Shown here piece by piece: positions 1 to 7,139 of a DNA stretch of 11,002 nt. The DNA is taken from assembly GCA_964541305.1 (NCBI GenBank), contig CAZIPE010000015.1, forward strand, positions 1 to 11,002, in the 5' to 3' direction. How positions within the stretch are numbered: position 1 is the first letter of the stretch; every line of letters begins with the position of its first letter. The notes below the pieces were generated by a model. It was given only the letters and a program-made list of their open reading frames with translations. It was not told the origin of the DNA and did not search any database. The translations under genes were made by a program, and so were the position numbers. The DNA is from CAZIPE01 sp964541305 (lineage in GTDB: Bacteria; Patescibacteriota; Saccharimonadia; Saccharimonadales; UBA7683).

Positions 1-1
1 C

Positions 2-763
2 GCCCGAGAAGGCAAACCTAACCCAACTGATGATGATGTTGAGTATTATAGGTGGTTGAAAGCTAGTTCAAGTAAGAAACATGATAAAACTCCAGAATCA
101 CCTAGAATTTCAGATGAACCAAAAGGCCCAGAGGGTGGTGATAAAACCCCCGAAGTTCCTGTTGTAGCACCACAAGCTCCAGAAGAGGATGGTCAGCCTG
201 AATCACCAACTCAACCTGTCCCAGTAGTACCTGCTCCTGAAGGACCGCGGGTTCCAGAACGAGAACCTGTACGACCTGGACGCGTTCGTAAGTTTGGTCG
301 AGCATGCCTTGCTGCACTAGCGATAATTGCTCCAACAAGCTATTTGGTTGGTCGAGCCCACGAGAACTACATTGTTAAATCTCATGACACTCCTTCAGTT
401 GACGAGATCAATAAGTTCCAAGATCATACAAGAGATGTTCCTGAAGATACACAGGAGAATATGGTAAGAAACTTTGATACTGCTACAGAATTCTTTAGCC
501 CAAAAACTGGTGCTGAAGCAGAAGTAGCTCAAAAGAATTTCGATGCAATGACGGACGCCGTTAACGTGGAAATGGGTAATATTACCAAACAGCACGGCGA
601 TGTGCTTACTACTGAACGAATCGAAGATCTAGCGAAAAAGCGAGTTGCAGCACGTTTGCATGCTGCGGGTATTCAGAGCTATGAAGAAGGTGTAGCATAT
701 TATGTTGCGAATCCTCCACAGCCAAAGGAAGATCCAAGCCAGTTTATGCCAACTCGGCCATAA
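2..763 (+). CDS. Pro-rich single-pass membrane protein, 5'-truncated
   Basis: The reading frame is open from base 2 to the TAA at 761-763, so the true start lies upstream of the window. A TTG at 56 is in frame but has no reason to be the start, and the codons before it read as ordinary protein (for example DDDVEYYRWLK). The visible part has three sections. First is a hydrophilic stretch rich in Pro, Glu and Lys with many PE/PV/PT pairs. A short basic segment (RPGRVRKFGR) follows, and then one probable membrane helix at about bases 299-352 (LAALAIIAPTSYLVG). About 135 polar, mostly helical residues come after it. The Arg-rich flank before the helix predicts a cytoplasmic Pro-rich N-part and an extracytoplasmic C-part. 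I do not recognise the family. It ends in a Pro-containing tail and is followed by a strong terminator, so it is the last gene of its transcript. Confidence 0.75.
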   Translation, partial: AREGKPNPTDDDVEYYRWLKASSSKKHDKTPESPRISDEPKGPEGGDKTPEVPVVAPQAPEEDGQPESPTQPVPVVPAPEGPRVPEREPVRPGRVRKFGRACLAALAIIAPTSYLVGRAHENYIVKSHDTPSVDEINKFQDHTRDVPEDTQENMVRNFDTATEFFSPKTGAEAEVAQKNFDAMTDAVNVEMGNITKQHGDVLTTERIEDLAKKRVAARLHAAGIQSYEEGVAYYVANPPQPKEDPSQFMPTRP

Positions 764-787
764 GTGAGATTGGCATACTTAGAACTA

Positions 788-819
788 AAAAGAGCACCAC
801 GAAAAGCAGGTGCTCTTTT
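788..819 (+). terminator. Rho-independent terminator after the truncated membrane-protein gene
   Basis: A perfect 11-bp inverted repeat (AAAAGAGCACC at 788-798, GGTGCTCTTTT at 809-819) encloses a 10-base loop. The GC-rich inner stem is followed by a run of four T. It lies 25 bases after the upstream stop codon and just before the msrB promoter, so it separates the two transcripts. The A-run on the left arm would let it work in reverse too, but no minus-strand gene ends here. Confidence 0.9.
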
Positions 820-824
820 AACTA

Positions 825-854
825 TTGGGATTGAGTTGAAGTCGGGAGTATACT
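825..854 (+). promoter_or_regulatory. Sigma-70 promoter of msrB-gdh, leaderless geometry
   Basis: A -35 TTGGGA (825-830) and a -10 TATACT (849-854) are separated by 18 bases. The expected transcription start is at about 861-864, on top of the msrB ATG at 864, so the mRNA would have at most a few bases of leader. The AAGG at 860-863 abuts the ATG and is too close to act as a Shine-Dalgarno site. Confidence 0.7.
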
Positions 855-863
855 AACTAAAGG

Positions 864-1265
864 ATGTCAAAAGTACAAAAGAGCGAAGAAGAGTGGCGAA
901 ATGAGTTGAGTGAGGAGCAATATCGCGTGCTTCATCAAAAAGGCACGGAAGCACCATTTAGTGGGGTGTTGAATCAGAATAAAGCTACGGGAATGTATGC
1001 GTGTTCAGCTTGTGGGGCTGAGCTGTTTGCATCAGATACCAAATTTGATTCAGGTTCAGGCTGGCCGAGTTTTTATGATGCACTACCTGGTGCAGTTATT
1101 TTCCACGACGACACTACGCATGGGATGGTAAGAACAGAAGTGAGCTGTACGAAGTGTGGCGGGCATCTTGGGCATATTTTTGATGATGCTTTTGATCAGC
1201 CAACCGGTAAAAGATACTGCATTAATTCGGTGTGCTTGGCGTTTAAACCAGAAGGGAAGAGGTAG
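864..1265 (+). CDS. msrB: Peptide-methionine (R)-S-oxide reductase MsrB
   Basis: MsrB reduces the R-epimer of methionine sulfoxide in proteins, repairing oxidative damage in the cytoplasm. At 133 residues this is a complete single-domain SelR protein. Two CxxC pairs that bind structural zinc are present (C47/C50 in CSAC, C95/C98 in CTKC), as are the GWPSF motif at 66-70, the GHLGHIFDD block at 100-108, and the catalytic Cys119 in RYCINS. The residue before GWPSF is Ser (DSGSGWPSF), where many MsrBs carry the resolving Cys. A second Cys, C124 (NSVC), lies five residues after the catalytic one. The ATG at 864 fits the family N-terminus and the -10 box 10 bases upstream. The stop codon is one base before the gdh start, so both genes share one mRNA. 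The family assignment is certain; the resolving mechanism is inferred. Confidence 0.95.
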   Translation: MSKVQKSEEEWRNELSEEQYRVLHQKGTEAPFSGVLNQNKATGMYACSACGAELFASDTKFDSGSGWPSFYDALPGAVIFHDDTTHGMVRTEVSCTKCGGHLGHIFDDAFDQPTGKRYCINSVCLAFKPEGKR

Positions 1266-1266
1266 C

Positions 1267-2484
1267 GTGTCGATGCTCGATTCGGCGCAGAATGCCTTGA
1301 AGCGCTCGGCTCGACGGATGAAACTTAGCGATGGCCAGATTAAGGCGCTATTAAAGCCAGACTTTGAGCATGAATTCGAACTTAAGGTGAATGATAAAAC
1401 ACACCTGGCGTATCGGGTTCAGCATTCTAATACACGGGGGCCGTATAAAGGCGGTATTCGATTTCATCCAGAGGTAGATAAAGACGAAGTGCGAGCTTTG
1501 GCGCTACTGATGAGCCTCAAGACGGCTGCTGTGGGCATACCGATGGGTGGAGGGAAGGGCGGCGTGGTGATTGACCCGAGAGAACATGATCAAGCTCATA
1601 TTGAGGCAGTGTCTCGAGCATTTGTGCAGGCGCTTCATCCGCATATTGGACCAGAAAAAGATGTACCAGCACCAGATGCAAATACGAGCGCCGAGATTAT
1701 TGACTATATGGTGGATGAATATGAACAGATTACGGGCGATAGCAGTAAAGCCAGTTTTACGGGTAAATCACTTGCTAACAACGGTAGTGAGGGCAGAGAG
1801 GCAGCAACTGGTCGCGGTGGCATGATTGTGCTCCGCGAATACCTTAAATCAATCGAAAAAGATTCACGTGACATTACAGTTGCGGTTCAGGGTGTAGGAA
1901 ACGTAGGCTTCTTTTTTGCTCAGTGTGCTGAGGCTGAACTTGGCGTGCGCGTTGTCGCTGTATCAGATTCAAAGCGAACACTGGCGGTCAAGAATTTTGC
2001 TCAGAACAACAATGTGCTTTCCCTTGTGCCGTTTAGTGGTTACAAAAAGGGTTTAATTGAAGATCTTGAAGACAGCCATACCGAGTTTTTAAACAGAGAT
2101 GCCATAGTAACGATGAAAGTAGACGTATTGGTGCTGGCAGCGCTCGGTGACGTAATAACAGATGAAAATGTAGATGCTGTGTGCGCTAGTATCATCTTAG
2201 AGCTTGCCAATGGGCCGGTTGAAGACAGTGCTTTGCAGAAGTTGGAGCAGAGAAGTATTCACGTCATTCCTGATGTGATTGCTAATGCTGGCGGAGTAGT
2301 CGTAAGTTATCTTGAATGGTTACAGAATAAGGCTGGTGAACACTGGAGTGAATCAGTGGTGAACCAAAAACTTGAACACATTTTAGTTTCAGCTTCAGGC
2401 AAGATGATTGAGCGCGCTCAACTTGAACACATTACCCTTAAAGATGCGGCGTTTGAGATTGCCCTTGAAGAACTTGTGAGATAA
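1267..2484 (+). CDS. gdhA: Glutamate dehydrogenase (Glu/Leu/Phe/Val dehydrogenase family)
   Basis: This enzyme interconverts glutamate and 2-oxoglutarate plus ammonia using NAD(P). At 405 residues it matches the hexameric enzymes of about 410-450. The catalytic half shows YKGGIRFHP (K61), the LKTAA lysine (K85), PMGGGKGG (catalytic K97) and DVPAPDANT (D132). The cofactor half begins near ATGRGG (180-185) and carries the Rossmann loop GVGNVG (209-214), with VSDSK at the end of the second strand. ANAGGVVVSYLEW lies near the C-terminus. The segment after VSDSK is divergent, and the usual PAALE box reads LAALGD. A longer frame opens at 1156 but lies inside msrB. GTG at 1267 has AAGAGG 4 bases upstream; ATG at 1273 is the alternative. 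The start lies one base after the msrB stop, which suggests translational coupling. Cofactor choice cannot be settled by eye, and another amino acid dehydrogenase specificity is possible. Confidence 0.9.
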   Translation: MSMLDSAQNALKRSARRMKLSDGQIKALLKPDFEHEFELKVNDKTHLAYRVQHSNTRGPYKGGIRFHPEVDKDEVRALALLMSLKTAAVGIPMGGGKGGVVIDPREHDQAHIEAVSRAFVQALHPHIGPEKDVPAPDANTSAEIIDYMVDEYEQITGDSSKASFTGKSLANNGSEGREAATGRGGMIVLREYLKSIEKDSRDITVAVQGVGNVGFFFAQCAEAELGVRVVAVSDSKRTLAVKNFAQNNNVLSLVPFSGYKKGLIEDLEDSHTEFLNRDAIVTMKVDVLVLAALGDVITDENVDAVCASIILELANGPVEDSALQKLEQRSIHVIPDVIANAGGVVVSYLEWLQNKAGEHWSESVVNQKLEHILVSASGKMIERAQLEHITLKDAAFEIALEELVR

Positions 2485-2495
2485 TCCTGTATACT
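2465..2495 (+). promoter_or_regulatory. Promoter of orn, leaderless geometry
   Basis: A perfect TATACT -10 box at 2490-2495 ends 8 bases before the orn ATG, which puts the start point on the ATG itself. The best -35 candidate is TTGAAG at 2465-2470 with a long 19-base spacer, inside the gdh 3' end. No purine-rich ribosome binding site precedes the ATG. Confidence 0.6.
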
Positions 2496-2502
2496 TACTG
2501 AT

Positions 2503-3060
2503 ATGAAAGATTTGAAAAAACTCATTCCGACAAAACTGTTGTGGGTTGATTTAGAAATGACAGGGCTCGATCCACAGAAAGATGTTTTGCTAGAGGTAGC
2601 TGCCGAAGTAACGGATTTTAATTTCAAGACGCTAGCAACCTATGAGTCTCGCATTCGACAGCCAAAAGCTAAGGTTGAAGAACGGATGCAGGCGAATATT
2701 TGGTGGAAGGAATATCCTGAAAATAGAGATGATTTTTTAAAGAATGTCACGAGCGCTCCGAGCTTAAAACAAGTAGAAAACGAACTTATTGAGTTGGTTG
2801 AAAAAGAATTTGGACACGAACCAGCAATTTTAGCAGGCAACTCAATTCATAACGATAGAAATTTTATAAAAGTGTGGTGGCCCGGCTTTGATTTGCGACT
2901 CCACTACCGCATGCTGGATGTCAGTAGCTTTAAAATTCTGATGGAAGCAAAATTTGGTACTCGGTATGCAAAAAAAGATGTCCACCGAGCCTTCGATGAC
3001 ATTCAAGCATCTATTGCTGAACTACAGTACTATTTAGAAAAATTAAAACAAGATTTATAG
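2503..3060 (+). CDS. orn: Oligoribonuclease (DEDDh 3'-5' exoribonuclease)
   Basis: Orn degrades very short RNA oligomers, mainly dinucleotides, to mononucleotides in the last step of RNA decay, and also clears linear cyclic-di-GMP products. The 185-residue protein has the full DEDDh set: D16 and E18 in WVDLEMTGLDP, D118 in GNSIHNDRNF, then H161 and D166 in HRAFDDIQAS. The HYRMLDVSSFK block also matches the family (HYRYLDVSTLK in well-known members). The length is normal. The ATG at 2503 gives the expected N-terminus and sits 8 bases after the -10 box. It begins 18 bases after gdh but has its own promoter, so it can be expressed independently. Confidence 0.95.
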   Translation: MKDLKKLIPTKLLWVDLEMTGLDPQKDVLLEVAAEVTDFNFKTLATYESRIRQPKAKVEERMQANIWWKEYPENRDDFLKNVTSAPSLKQVENELIELVEKEFGHEPAILAGNSIHNDRNFIKVWWPGFDLRLHYRMLDVSSFKILMEAKFGTRYAKKDVHRAFDDIQASIAELQYYLEKLKQDL

Positions 3061-3061
3061 T
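3033..3061 (+). promoter_or_regulatory. Promoter of the yjbR-like gene, overlapping the end of orn
   Basis: A -35 TTTAGA (3033-3038), a 17-base spacer and a -10 TATAGT (3056-3061) lie over the last codons and stop codon of orn. The -10 ends 9 bases before the next ATG, the same leaderless spacing as at msrB, orn, dnaG and crtI. No Shine-Dalgarno is visible in the eight bases before the ATG. Confidence 0.6.
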
Positions 3062-3069
3062 GTGTAGCG

Positions 3070-3438
3070 ATGACTCATACGCAACTTGAAAACTACATTT
3101 TGAGTAAACCAGGCAGTTGGCTCGACTTTCCTTTTGGCGAGGAAGTAGCGGTTTACAAAGTGGGCTCGAAAGAGAACGGTAAAATGTTTGCCTTAATTCC
3201 TGAGGGTAAAGATCCGGCAACGATTAGCTTAAAATGCGATCCGATTCTAGCGCTACAACTTCGCAAAAAGTATGCAACAGTGATGCCAGGATATCATCTG
3301 CACAAAAAACACTGGAACACTATTGTGACAAGTGGTGAACTCGGCGATCAAGAAGTTACTGATTTAATCAATCATTCGTATCAGCTTGTGCTAGATGGCT
3401 TACCAAAAGGTGAGCAAGAAAAATTAACGAACAGCTAG
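3070..3438 (+). CDS. MmcQ/YjbR family protein
   Basis: This 122-residue soluble protein matches the MmcQ/YjbR family, which has a CyaY-like double-wing fold sometimes described as DNA-binding. Family features are the N-terminal Y-hxxKPG segment (ENYILSKPGSWLDFPFGEEVAVYKVG) and a strand pair ending in KMFALI. After these come ISLKCDP, a conserved MPGYHLHKKHWNTI block (residues about 76-89), and a C-terminal LINHSYQLVLDGLPK helix. The length is typical. It starts 9 bases after orn on the same strand but with its own -10 box. The function of the family is poorly known, and nothing here shows a specific role. It converges with the minus-strand gene, with only 16 bases between the stops. Confidence 0.85.
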   Translation: MTHTQLENYILSKPGSWLDFPFGEEVAVYKVGSKENGKMFALIPEGKDPATISLKCDPILALQLRKKYATVMPGYHLHKKHWNTIVTSGELGDQEVTDLINHSYQLVLDGLPKGEQEKLTNS

Positions 3439-3454
3439 TATTTATGTAGAAAAA

Positions 3455-4054
3455 CTATCGAGGTTGTTCAAGGATTTCACTGATGGCTTCGAAATCTTGT
3501 TGTGCTTCCGTTATTATCTCGAGTTTTTCTTTTGAGCTGAAGTGAACTTTTGCTGCAACGAGAGCTTTTCGAACGTTGAGTACTTTTACTTTGAGTACCT
3601 CAACCATTTTGCTATCCAGCTGGTTAGACCGCTGGGCGCTATCAAGTGTTTCTTTCGAATCTGCGTCTGGTTGTGGTGCTGTAGAGAATCGTTTTTTTGG
3701 TTTGAAGGTTTTATTGTACATGGTATTAAGGTCAGTATAGTTGTCGCGCACCAGAATTTGAACAAGAGCGAGATCATTTTTGGTGTCATTGAAGCTGAGA
3801 TCTTTGTTATATTTGTCGAGAATGGCGAGTGATTCGGAAGTATTCTTTACGACATTCTTCATCTCAGCTTCACCGGGAGTAGCCTTGCCACCAAGTACCA
3901 CCCATAGTAGCAGGATTATTAGCAGTATTCCTCCACCTATCATCATGTACATCTTCTTTTTGTCGGCCTCGGGTTGGTTCAGCTGATAGGGATCAGTATT
4001 GGTGGGTTGACCAAAGACTGGCTTTTGGGGCTGACCTGGCATTGGGAGATTCAT
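3455..4054 (-). CDS. Single-pass membrane protein of unknown function
   Basis: I do not recognise this 199-residue protein. It opens with a Pro/Gln-rich cytoplasmic segment (MNLPMPGQPQKPVFGQP) and a DKKK stop-transfer-like cluster. One strong membrane helix follows at about residues 37-54 (MIGGGILLIILLLWVVLG). About 140 polar, largely helical residues come next, with a short Ser/Pro/Asp linker near the middle, and these are predicted to lie outside the membrane. Two in-frame ATGs exist, at 4060 and 4054. I choose 4054 because its distance from the TATACT box (8 bases) matches the other genes here, whereas 4060 is only 2 bases from it. The gene diverges from dnaG and converges on the yjbR-like gene, so it is a single-gene unit. 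It has no enzymatic motif; its topology resembles small cell-envelope proteins. Confidence 0.75.
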   Translation of the reverse strand: MNLPMPGQPQKPVFGQPTNTDPYQLNQPEADKKKMYMMIGGGILLIILLLWVVLGGKATPGEAEMKNVVKNTSESLAILDKYNKDLSFNDTKNDLALVQILVRDNYTDLNTMYNKTFKPKKRFSTAPQPDADSKETLDSAQRSNQLDSKMVEVLKVKVLNVRKALVAAKVHFSSKEKLEIITEAQQDFEAISEILEQPR

Positions 4055-4061
4055 AAGCATT

Positions 4062-4067
4062 AGTATA
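4062..4067 (-). promoter_or_regulatory. -10 box of the minus-strand membrane-protein gene
   Basis: Read on the minus strand the sequence is TATACT, ending 8 bases before the ATG at 4054. No good -35 hexamer lies 16-19 bases upstream; TACCAA at 4085-4090 is the nearest and is poor. The box supports the shorter start and a leaderless mRNA. Confidence 0.55.
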
Positions 4068-4078
4068 GTGGATTTTGA

Positions 4079-4100
4079 GTGCAGTTGGTAGCGCGTCTAC
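4079..4100 (+). other. tRNA D-arm-like sequence, possible tRNA remnant
   Basis: GTGC (4079-4082), the loop AGTTGGTA (4083-4090) and GCGC (4091-4094) form a canonical four-pair tRNA D-arm with the invariant GG, followed by GTCTAC, typical of the start of an anticodon stem. No pairing 3' half of the anticodon stem, T-arm (GGTTCGA) or acceptor partner follows, so this is not a working tRNA. It could be a fragment left by tRNA decay or an integration footprint, or it could be chance. It sits between the two divergent promoters. Confidence 0.3.
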
Positions 4101-4117
4101 CCGAAAAGCTCTTTTGC

Positions 4118-4146
4118 TTGATACTCACTACTTGATGCGACATACT
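4118..4146 (+). promoter_or_regulatory. Promoter of dnaG-rpoD, leaderless geometry
   Basis: A -35 TTGATA (4118-4123), a 17-base spacer and a -10 CATACT (4141-4146). The -10 ends 9 bases before the dnaG ATG at 4155, so the transcript should start at or next to the ATG. This also argues against the upstream in-frame TTG at 4146, which lies on the -10 box. It drives both dnaG and rpoD, so the primary sigma factor gene depends on a sigma-70-type promoter. Confidence 0.7.
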
Positions 4147-4154
4147 TGGTTTGG

Positions 4155-5891
4155 ATGGATGCTAAGGATGAAATTAAACGAAGATTGAGCCTCGAAGATG
4201 TGATAGGTGATTATCTTGAACTAAAACGCTCGGGTCGTAACTGGAAGGCGATTAGTCCATTTAGCAATGAAAAGACCCCGAGCTTTATGGTAAGCCCAGA
4301 AAAACAGATCTGGCATGATTTTTCATCTAATAAGGGTGGTGACATGTTTAGTTTTGTGATGGAAGTTGAGGGTGTAGATTTTAAAGAAGCGCTTGAGATT
4401 CTAGCGCGAAAAGCGCAACTTGACCTTTCTCAGTTTCAGCGAGGCGATGGTGGAGTGGGAAAGACGAAGAAGCGATTGCTTGAGGCGCATAAGCATGCCA
4501 CTGACTTTTACCACTTGGCACTATCTCAAACACCCGAAGCACTCACTTACATTAAAGAAAAACGAGGTTTCAGCGCCGAGACAATTCGTACTTGGAAGCT
4601 TGGCTATAGCCCCAACTCTGGTACGCAACTCTACCAATTTTTAAAGAAAAAAAGCTTCTCAGATGATGAACTCATCAAAGCGGGGCTCGTAACGCGACGA
4701 GCAAATGGTTTGGGTGATATGTTTCGGGGTAGAATTATGGTTCCACTGAGCGATGGGCAGGGGCAGGTAGTGGGGTTTACTGCACGTTTACTGAAAGATG
4801 ATAAGAACGCACCGAAGTACTTTAACACTCCCCAAACGCCTATCTACGATAAGGGTCGTCAGGTGTTTGGGTTTCATCATGCCAAAGACAGTATTCGAAA
4901 GCTAGACTACACAGTTATGGTGGAGGGTAACTTTGATGTCATCAGTTCCTACCAAGCGGGTGTTACAAATGTGGTGGCCTGTGCAGGTACCGCCATGACT
5001 GCCGATCATTTACGCGCACTAAGCCGGTTGAGCATGAATATTCGGTTAGCATTTGATGCCGATCAGGCAGGCTTAAAAGCGACGGAGCGTGCCATTGAGA
5101 TTGCTCAACAGGTTGGCGTCGATTTAACGGTTATTAGTTTGCCTGGTGATGCTAAGGATCCAGATCAGATAATTCAAAAAGACCCACAACTGTGGCAGCA
5201 GTCTGTTGAAAAAGCCGACGATGCTGTGAGCTGGATTCTAAAACACTATGAAAAACAGTACGACAAAACCACCGCAGAAGGTAAACGCCAGCTTTCGAGC
5301 AAGGCCATTGCGGTTATTGCACGACTCAGCGATCCGGTTGAAAGGGAGCAGCATCTGAAGAGTTTGGCGAAAGAATTGCAGGTGAGCGAATCATCGCTTG
5401 TCTTTAAGCTCAAGCAAGTAAAAGCTACTCGCTCAACCAAGAAAGAAGTAAACGCCAAGCGTAGTTCGCCAGATAATACCGCCTACGAAGACGATCTTCT
5501 CGCACTTAATGCTTCCTTCCCAGACGTGAGAGACAGCTTAAAGCTTATTGCAGGCGTAGTGCTACACACTGAACAACGAGAGCAGGTAAAAAATGTACTC
5601 ACGGAACTAAAATCTAGCGCTAGACTCGATTCTGAGCAAGCTGACACCTTGAAATTAGATGAAAACTATGTAAAAATACTAGGATTGCTCGTAGAGGAAA
5701 AGTATGCAGGTTGGAATCCTGCTGATATCATGGCCGAAACTATGGCACTCGCTCGACGCGTAAGTAAAGAACATCTAAAAGAACAAAAAAATATATTAAC
5801 TCAAGAAATTGCACAAGCAGAGGCGAGCGGAGATCTAGAAAAAGCTGCATCGTTACTCAATGACTATCATCAACTGTTACAAAAGGAGTAG
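4155..5891 (+). CDS. dnaG: DNA primase DnaG with zinc-finger ligands lost
   Basis: DnaG synthesises RNA primers at the replication fork. Starting at the ATG it has 578 residues, within the family range. The N-terminal domain (about 1-95) keeps the CHC2 fold signature (SPFSNEKTPSF, VSPEKQIWHDF, GGDMFSFVME), but all four zinc ligands are replaced. The family pattern CPFH...HCFGCG reads SPFS (S34, S37) and HDFSSN (D55, S58). The catalytic core follows, with TOPRIM motifs VEGNFDVI (E257) and FDADQAG (D301, D303), then LPGDAKDPDQII. The helical C-terminal region (about 430-578) corresponds to the helicase-binding part and is poorly conserved. RNA-polymerase-domain residues look intact, so the protein should be active. 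Its stop codon overlaps the downstream ribosome binding region of rpoD, 2 bases before the rpoD ATG. Confidence 0.95.
   Translation: MDAKDEIKRRLSLEDVIGDYLELKRSGRNWKAISPFSNEKTPSFMVSPEKQIWHDFSSNKGGDMFSFVMEVEGVDFKEALEILARKAQLDLSQFQRGDGGVGKTKKRLLEAHKHATDFYHLALSQTPEALTYIKEKRGFSAETIRTWKLGYSPNSGTQLYQFLKKKSFSDDELIKAGLVTRRANGLGDMFRGRIMVPLSDGQGQVVGFTARLLKDDKNAPKYFNTPQTPIYDKGRQVFGFHHAKDSIRKLDYTVMVEGNFDVISSYQAGVTNVVACAGTAMTADHLRALSRLSMNIRLAFDADQAGLKATERAIEIAQQVGVDLTVISLPGDAKDPDQIIQKDPQLWQQSVEKADDAVSWILKHYEKQYDKTTAEGKRQLSSKAIAVIARLSDPVEREQHLKSLAKELQVSESSLVFKLKQVKATRSTKKEVNAKRSSPDNTAYEDDLLALNASFPDVRDSLKLIAGVVLHTEQREQVKNVLTELKSSARLDSEQADTLKLDENYVKILGLLVEEKYAGWNPADIMAETMALARRVSKEHLKEQKNILTQEIAQAEASGDLEKAASLLNDYHQLLQKE
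5884..5888 (+). promoter_or_regulatory. Shine-Dalgarno site of rpoD
   Basis: AGGAG lies 5 bases before the rpoD ATG, inside the last codons of dnaG. It shows that the ribosomes here do use Shine-Dalgarno pairing for operon-internal genes, in contrast to the first genes of transcripts in this window. Confidence 0.8.
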
Positions 5892-5893
5892 GC

Positions 5894-7038
5894 ATGGCCG
5901 CTAAAAAAGCACCAACAAAACCTCAAAAGAAGAATCAAAAACCAACAGATGCTGCGAAAGCCGAAAAGCTCGAAGATTTAATCTCGACACTTATAAAAAA
6001 AGCCAACGGCAAAGATCATTTACTTGACCAGCAAGAGGTTCTCGACGGTGTTGAAGAGTTTGCGTTATATGACCAACTGGAGGTAATTTACACACGCCTT
6101 GCCAAAGAAAAAGTAGTAGTGACAACTAAAGATGAACCAGCAGATGATGATATCTGGGCAACGACTGAAGATGAAGAAGAGATTGTTGAGCAGGATACGT
6201 CCTACTTGGATGACATATCTGATGATTCAGTGCGACTCTACCTGCGAGAAATAGGTAAAATCCCTTTGCTGACTGCACCTGAGGAACTGGCACTCGCTCA
6301 AAAAGTGGTTGCTGGAGACAAGCGCGCTAAAGACCAAATGGCCGAGGCAAATATGCGTTTAGTTGTGTCGATCGCAAAACGATATAGTGGCCGTGGTCTC
6401 GATTTTCTTGACTTAATTCAAGAGGGGAATACTGGTTTGCTCCGTGCGGTCGAAAAATTTGATCCTGATAAAGGTTTTAAGTTTTCAACCTACGCGACCT
6501 GGTGGATTCGCCAAGCTATTACTCGAGCGATTGCTGATCAAGCCCGCGTGATTCGTATCCCTGTTCACATGGTAGAAACCATCAACAAATTGCTTCGCAC
6601 ACAGCGTCGTATGACCCAAGAACTTAACCGCGAGCCTACCATTGATGAACTTGCCAAAGAACTTGAGATGGAACCCGAGAAGATTGAATACGTGATTAAA
6701 ATTAAGCAAGATGTAAATTCGCTCGATGCAGCAGTTCGTGATGACGAAGAAGATTCAGTGCTGGGTGATTTCATTGAAGATGAAGACACAAAGAGTCCTG
6801 ACGAGGCGGCTACCGAACAGCTGCTGAAAGAACAGGTTCAAGACATTCTTGCATCTGCGCTTTCAGAGCGGGAACTCAAAATTATCAAAATGAGATTTGG
6901 CCTAGAAGACGGGAAGAACCACACACTTGAAGAGGTTGGACATGAATTTTCAGTTACCCGTGAGCGTATTCGTCAAATTGAGGCTAAGGCACTTGCGAAA
7001 CTAAGAAAACATAAAGATGCTCGTAAGCTCTATGAATA
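5894..7038 (+). CDS. rpoD: Primary sigma factor RpoD (sigma-70), 3' end at assembly gap
   Basis: This is the housekeeping sigma factor that directs RNA polymerase to -10/-35 promoters. After a Lys/Ala/Pro-rich start it has a compact region 1.1 (about 25-75: LISTLIKKANGKDHLL to TRLAKEKVVV), then an acidic linker. Region 1.2 is DSVRLYLREIGKIPLL. Region 2 includes RLVVSIAKRYSGRGLDFLDL and ATWWIRQAITRAI. Region 3 is MTQELNREPTIDELA, and region 4 has the helix-turn-helix TLEEVGHEFSVTRERIRQIE. There is no long insert between 1.2 and 2.1, unlike E. coli. The visible 381 residues end at KDARKLYE, about where sigma-70 proteins stop. The next codon is TAN, so it is either a stop or Tyr with a few more residues in the gap. 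It is cotranscribed with dnaG, the conserved macromolecular-synthesis pairing; rpsU is absent. Confidence 0.95.
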
Positions 7039-7138
7039 NNNNNNNNNNNNNNNNNNNNNNNNNNNNNNNNNNNNNNNNNNNNNNNNNNNNNNNNNNNNNN
7101 NNNNNNNNNNNNNNNNNNNNNNNNNNNNNNNNNNNNNN
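7039..7138. other. Assembly gap of 100 N
   Basis: Exactly 100 undetermined bases, the usual placeholder for a scaffold gap of unknown length. It hides the end of rpoD, any terminator, and the promoter and possibly the true start of the prenyltransferase gene. Any frame that reads through it is meaningless. Confidence 0.99.
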
Positions 7139-7139
7139 T

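Noticed and set aside
102..338. Minus-strand frame opposite the Pro-rich section of the first gene
   Set aside because: Leu/Val/Gln-rich translation is the expected shadow of repeated Pro/Glu codons; it has no start signals.
1156..1266. Upstream extension of glutamate dehydrogenase
   Set aside because: These codons overlap the conserved, catalytic end of msrB in another frame and give no GDH-like sequence. GTG 1267 or ATG 1273 have a ribosome binding site.
3428..3470. GAACA...TGTTC as a shared terminator between the convergent genes
   Set aside because: Five pairs around a loop of more than 30 bases. A T-run follows the minus-strand stop, but there is no strong stem before it.
4146..4154. 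TTG at 4146 as the dnaG start
   Set aside because: It overlaps the -10 box, and the ATG at 4155 gives the usual primase N-terminus.
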